From: Irineochytrium annulatum
Lineage: Eukaryota > Chytridiomycota > Chytridiomycetes > Chytridiales > Chytridiaceae
DNA: 21,674 nucleotides
Assembly (NCBI GenBank): GCA_027600665.1
Contig: JADGJL010000091.1
Location: 1-21,674, forward strand
Reading direction: 5' to 3'
Shown one piece after another: positions 19,176-21,674 of this stretch (positions within the stretch are counted from its first letter, which is position 1; every line of letters starts with the position of its first letter). The notes beneath the pieces are model-generated. The model worked only from the letters and a program-made list of their open reading frames with translations, was not told the origin of the DNA and ran no database searches. The translations under genes and the position numbers were made by a program.

Positions 19176-20159
19176 ATGGCTCCCAAGATCATGGTGTTCT
19201 CGGACTTCGACGGAACGATCACGACCGAGGTAAAGAACGAAAGGTGTTTAATGTCCGTTTCCAAATCGCCCTTTTTGGTGCTTCTGATAAAAGGATACCG
19301 GATGTCTCTTGATAGGTTCAGAATATGTTGTTCTTGTCTGGGCGAAATTTATTTCTAACGGGACGTTTCTGCAACATAGATTATGCCATGACAACAGCAA
19401 AGAGGAGAAACCTCGACATGCAAGTGCTAGCCAAAACCAAGACATATCGGGATGCAGGTAACAGGAGCTTATATTTCCTCGTGGCAGGCACAATCTGACA
19501 CTTTTGCACCTCCCAGTCGAAGAAATGTGGGCGAACGTCAACGTCTCCTTACCCGAAGCCATGCACCTCCTCCGCGACGTCAAGTTCGACCAGGACTTCG
19601 ACGCACTCGTATCATACCTCGAAGCTAGCGGCATTCCGCTGTGTGTGGTTTCGGCGGGGCTCACGCCTATCGTCGATTCGTTCATGGCTCCATACCAGGG
19701 CAAGGAAGGCTCTACCATCGAGGTGAGGGCGAACGGGGTCGAGATCGGCCCGAGCTGGAAGATCTTGTATAGGGATGACAGGTGAGAGCCTGTGAATTTT
19801 TAACAGACATCGTGTTTGACCGGGCTGGGTCTAAATTTGTGGGTTTAGTGAGTATGGGCATGACAAGGGTTTGCCTTTAAGGCAGTTGAAAGAGAAGTAC
19901 GGCGCATCCGAGAGGTGAGCAAGATTTTGTCATCCCTAACAAATGATTGACCTTTGTATTCACCGATAGACCCATCACCGTGTTCATTGGTGACGGCATT
20001 AGCGACATTTCGGCGGCTAAGCACGCGGACTTCGTTTTCGCGAAGAAAGGCAAGGACCTAGAGAAGTGGTGTTTGGACGAGGGCGTGCCGCACATCGCGT
20101 GGGACCGGCTGGGCGTCGTTGTCGACTGGGTCAAGAAGCGGATGGAGGAGCTGGGTTGA
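19176..20159 (+). CDS. HAD-superfamily phosphatase (phosphoserine-phosphatase-like), six exons
   Basis: Exons 19176-19229, 19294-19315, 19380-19457, 19517-19781, 19849-19914 and 19970-20159 join to 224 residues. Motif I is FSDFDGTIT (8-16) with nucleophile and acid/base Asp. Next comes EDTGCLLID, partly encoded by a 22-nt microexon. Motif II is CVVSAG; the conserved YRDDSEYGHDKG follows, then motif III/IV IGDGISDISAAKHAD and FAKKGKDLEKWC. This order matches fungal proteins related to S. cerevisiae Ynl010w (Pyp1, a polyol phosphate phosphatase) and to phosphoserine phosphatases. The enzyme should be a cytosolic Mg2+-dependent phosphomonoesterase; the substrate is uncertain. The five introns are short (64, 64, 59, 67 and 55 nt). 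The start ATG is in a good context (CAAGATGGC), and no upstream in-frame ATG is needed. Confidence 0.9.
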
Positions 20160-20538
20160 TTGAGACAGCTCGCTATCACTTTGAGGTAAAGGTGGAAGCA
20201 CATGAAAAATTTGTCGGTGGGCTGGCAAATAATCAGTCATTATAAACGCTTTGCATAGCATAGTTGCTGCGTTGTATCAATAATAATCACAGTTTCGTAA
20301 TCTACCGGAGCTTATCTGCACCAAGAGTATTACGGTAGAATTTATACCCAGCCAGACGCTATGTAAAGAGGTACTTTAGCACTCGTTTAATTGGAGGGTA
20401 TCTATTGTTTATGTCCGCGGTCAATCAATGAATCTTCGCTGCACCGAACACATAAGATGAAAGAAGAAGGGCGCTGATTAAGAAAAAGTAAATATAAAAC
20501 TTCGGATTTCCGGCATTAACCTTTTCATCTCAATCTAA
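20160..20538. other. 3' flank of HAD phosphatase
   Basis: AT-rich spacer of about 0.4 kb downstream of the phosphatase stop, probably holding its 3' UTR and that of the convergent hypothetical gene. No gene or RNA recognised. Confidence 0.5.
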
Positions 20539-20584
20539 TTAAAGAAAGTTCATCTGATAGAAGCAACTGCCCACCACACTGGGC

Positions 20585-20690
20585 GAAAGCAGGTTCACAA
20601 CACTATCCGATGAAAGTAGTTTCCCAAGACCATCCGATGAAAGCACACCACCTAACGAAACCCACTGCCCAACACCCTTTGACGAAAGCA
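20585..20690 (-). repeat. Degenerate repeat, 27-bp period, in a 9-nt register
   Basis: Plus-strand GAAA(G) motifs recur at 20585, 20612, 20639, 20657 and 20684, that is 27, 27, 18 and 27 bp apart. Two copies are extended to CATCCGATGAAAG-like or TATCCGATGAAAG blocks. On the minus strand this reads as nine-residue units LLSSDGLGK, LLSSDSVVN and LLSPSVVGS, so the repeat may be coding. Confidence 0.5.
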
Positions 20691-20735
20691 ATTGAATGGC
20701 AGGGCTACTTCCTTCGCAGTTCCGTTCTTCATGGT

Positions 20736-21308
20736 TTAGGCAGAGCTCGTCGACAACTTTTTGCAAGGGCCCTTCAAAGGCTCCTGCTGCATGATCGCCT
20801 GCGTAAGGTCGGTGAACTTGAGCTGCAGGCGCTTTGACGGAGTGGCTTGCCGTTCCTGCAGAGGCACGACCAGCGAAGGTGCAGTAAGTGCAGCGGTTAT
20901 TGGCGATACGAGAAGCGTGGAAGTCGATGGAGGTAACAACGATGTGTTTGGATTGGAGGCCGTGACGAAGGCGGGCTTGTTGTTTTTATTGTGCTCAACT
21001 GCATTTCAAAACGAACGTGTCCGTCAGTTGCAGTCCGTCAGTTGCAGCAACACTTCGGCGCCTTGAAACTCACCGGGGCTTGTGGGTGGTGTTGACGGCC
21101 TCGTCAAGAGGACTCGAAACGTCGATTCCATCTCCTTTGCGATCGGATTCCCGCCTCCCAACGGACGACCTGGCTTGCGGACGACGGTCGCCCCGGAATT
21201 GTTGATTATGTTGCTGCTGCCGATCATTGATGAAGATGAGGAGATCTTCAAATACTTTCGGACAAGATAGTGCGAGGCGGGCTTTAAAAAACAGGTCTGA
21301 ATCCCCAT
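20736..21308 (-). CDS. Hypothetical Ser/Thr/Pro-rich protein, uncertain gene model
   Basis: Best model: exons 21074-21308 and 20736-20998 joined by a 75-nt intron (GTGAGT...GCAG), giving 165 residues from ATG 21308. An alternative first exon at 21322-21366 (MNELNRDLEVISPKS) splices through an unusually short 40-nt intron. The product has a basic KPGRP motif resembling an AT-hook core (VVRKPGRPLGGG), a Ser-rich stretch and KRLQLKFTDLTQAIMQQE near the end. Two doubts remain. In 21074-21281 a second frame is also open and looks protein-like (KVFEDLLIFINDRQQQHNQQ). Past the TAA at 20736 the neighbouring frame continues to 20539 through the nine-residue repeats. I do not recognise the family. Confidence 0.4.
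21020..21047. repeat. 14-bp perfect tandem duplication
   Basis: TCCGTCAGTTGCAG occurs twice head to tail (21020-21033 and 21034-21047) inside the putative intron of the hypothetical minus-strand gene. It is probably a recent slippage or duplication event. Confidence 0.85.
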
Positions 21309-21465
21309 TTGCGACACTTACGGACTTGGGGCTAATCACCTCCAAATCCCGATTCAACTCATTCATTCTCCCTAGCTACAAAACAATCTGCAAGATGCCC
21401 TTATCTTAGTTCACCACTATGCCGGACGCTCCCTTGCTTTAATCTCGAGACACCCTCAATACGCG

Positions 21466-21674
21466 TCACAGCTCCATACCCTTGGGAATCACCACGCACT
21501 GGTCTGTATCCTGGTACGCGGGGATCTTGAGGCCCAGCTCCTTCTCCATTTGCCGCGGGACAAACCGCCCGCCGACGTAATGGTAAGCACCGTTGAAAAA
21601 CCGCGCGCAAAGCTTGGGCGCTGTGAGGGAAATAAGCGCCTCAGGCTCAAGCCCATCGCCAGTCACGTTCCCTT
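21466..21674 (-). CDS. NAXE: NAD(P)H-hydrate epimerase, C-terminal part (partial at window edge)
   Basis: The stop TGA is at 21466-21468, and the frame stays open through the right edge, so the gene begins outside the window. The visible 68 or so residues read GNVTGDGLEPEALISLTAPK, then CARFFNGAYHYVGGRFVP and LGLKIPAYQDTDQCVV. This matches the end of the YjeF_N fold of NAXE/AIBP (LISLTAPK, HYLGGRFVP, LPPYP.T.). The enzyme epimerises damaged R- to S-NAD(P)HX so that the dehydratase can repair it; eukaryotic forms act in cytosol and mitochondria. The catalytic and nucleotide-binding parts lie outside the window, so their integrity cannot be judged. Confidence 0.93.
   Translation of the reverse strand, partial: GNVTGDGLEPEALISLTAPKLCARFFNGAYHYVGGRFVPRQMEKELGLKIPAYQDTDQCVVIPKGMEL

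Noticed and set aside
19294..19303. A 10-nt version of the phosphatase microexon
   Set aside because: It keeps frame and the DTG residues but leaves the loop four residues shorter than in relatives. The 22-nt version restores DTGCLLID exactly and gives equal 64-nt introns.

Overview
The window looks like nuclear DNA of an intron-rich, GC-rich fungus, most probably a zoosporic (flagellated, chytrid-grade) lineage. Most introns are short (about 47-118 nt) with GT...AG ends, genes lie on both strands at about one per 2.5 kb, and the predicted products are eukaryotic: a PUF RNA-binding protein, a BCL7-type chromatin protein, an NAD(P)HX epimerase, a CCHC zinc-knuckle protein, a Baeyer-Villiger-type monooxygenase and a HAD phosphatase. 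The pointer to a flagellated organism is an LRGUK-type gene (leucine-rich repeats plus guanylate kinase), a family tied in animals to sperm-tail and basal-body assembly. All gene models were spliced by eye from splice-site motifs, reading-frame continuity and remembered family motifs.

Layout: (1) 69-1068 (+), five-exon BCL7-N-domain protein. (2) 1634-4166 (-), ten-exon secreted Ser/Thr/Pro/Ala/Tyr repeat protein with a tandem array of five 84-nt exons. (3) 4526-8798 (-), five-exon LRGUK-like protein, possibly extended to 9151 by two more 5' exons. It carries two very long low-complexity insertions, one in the LRR cap and one in the guanylate-kinase lid. (4) 10049-13163 (+), five-exon PUF protein, divergent from LRGUK and preceded by a short upstream ORF. 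(5) 13970-15121 (-), ZCCHC9-like protein with four zinc knuckles. (6) 15122-16349, a gene-poor stretch with a 24-bp tandem repeat holding TGAGTCA sites and a decayed-looking coding fragment. (7) 16350-17993 (-), type I Baeyer-Villiger-like monooxygenase. (8) 19176-20159 (+), six-exon HAD phosphatase related to yeast Ynl010w/Pyp1, with a 22-nt microexon. (9) 20539-21366 (-), a poorly resolved hypothetical gene. (10) 21466-21674 (-), the C-terminal part of NAXE, running off the right edge.

No operon-like logic is expected or seen. The genes appear to be independent housekeeping or lineage-specific loci. The two most unusual are the secreted protein with its exon array (every intron in phase 2) and the LRGUK homologue whose kinase fold is interrupted by about 400 residues of low-complexity sequence. 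No mobile element, rRNA, tRNA or CRISPR array was recognised.
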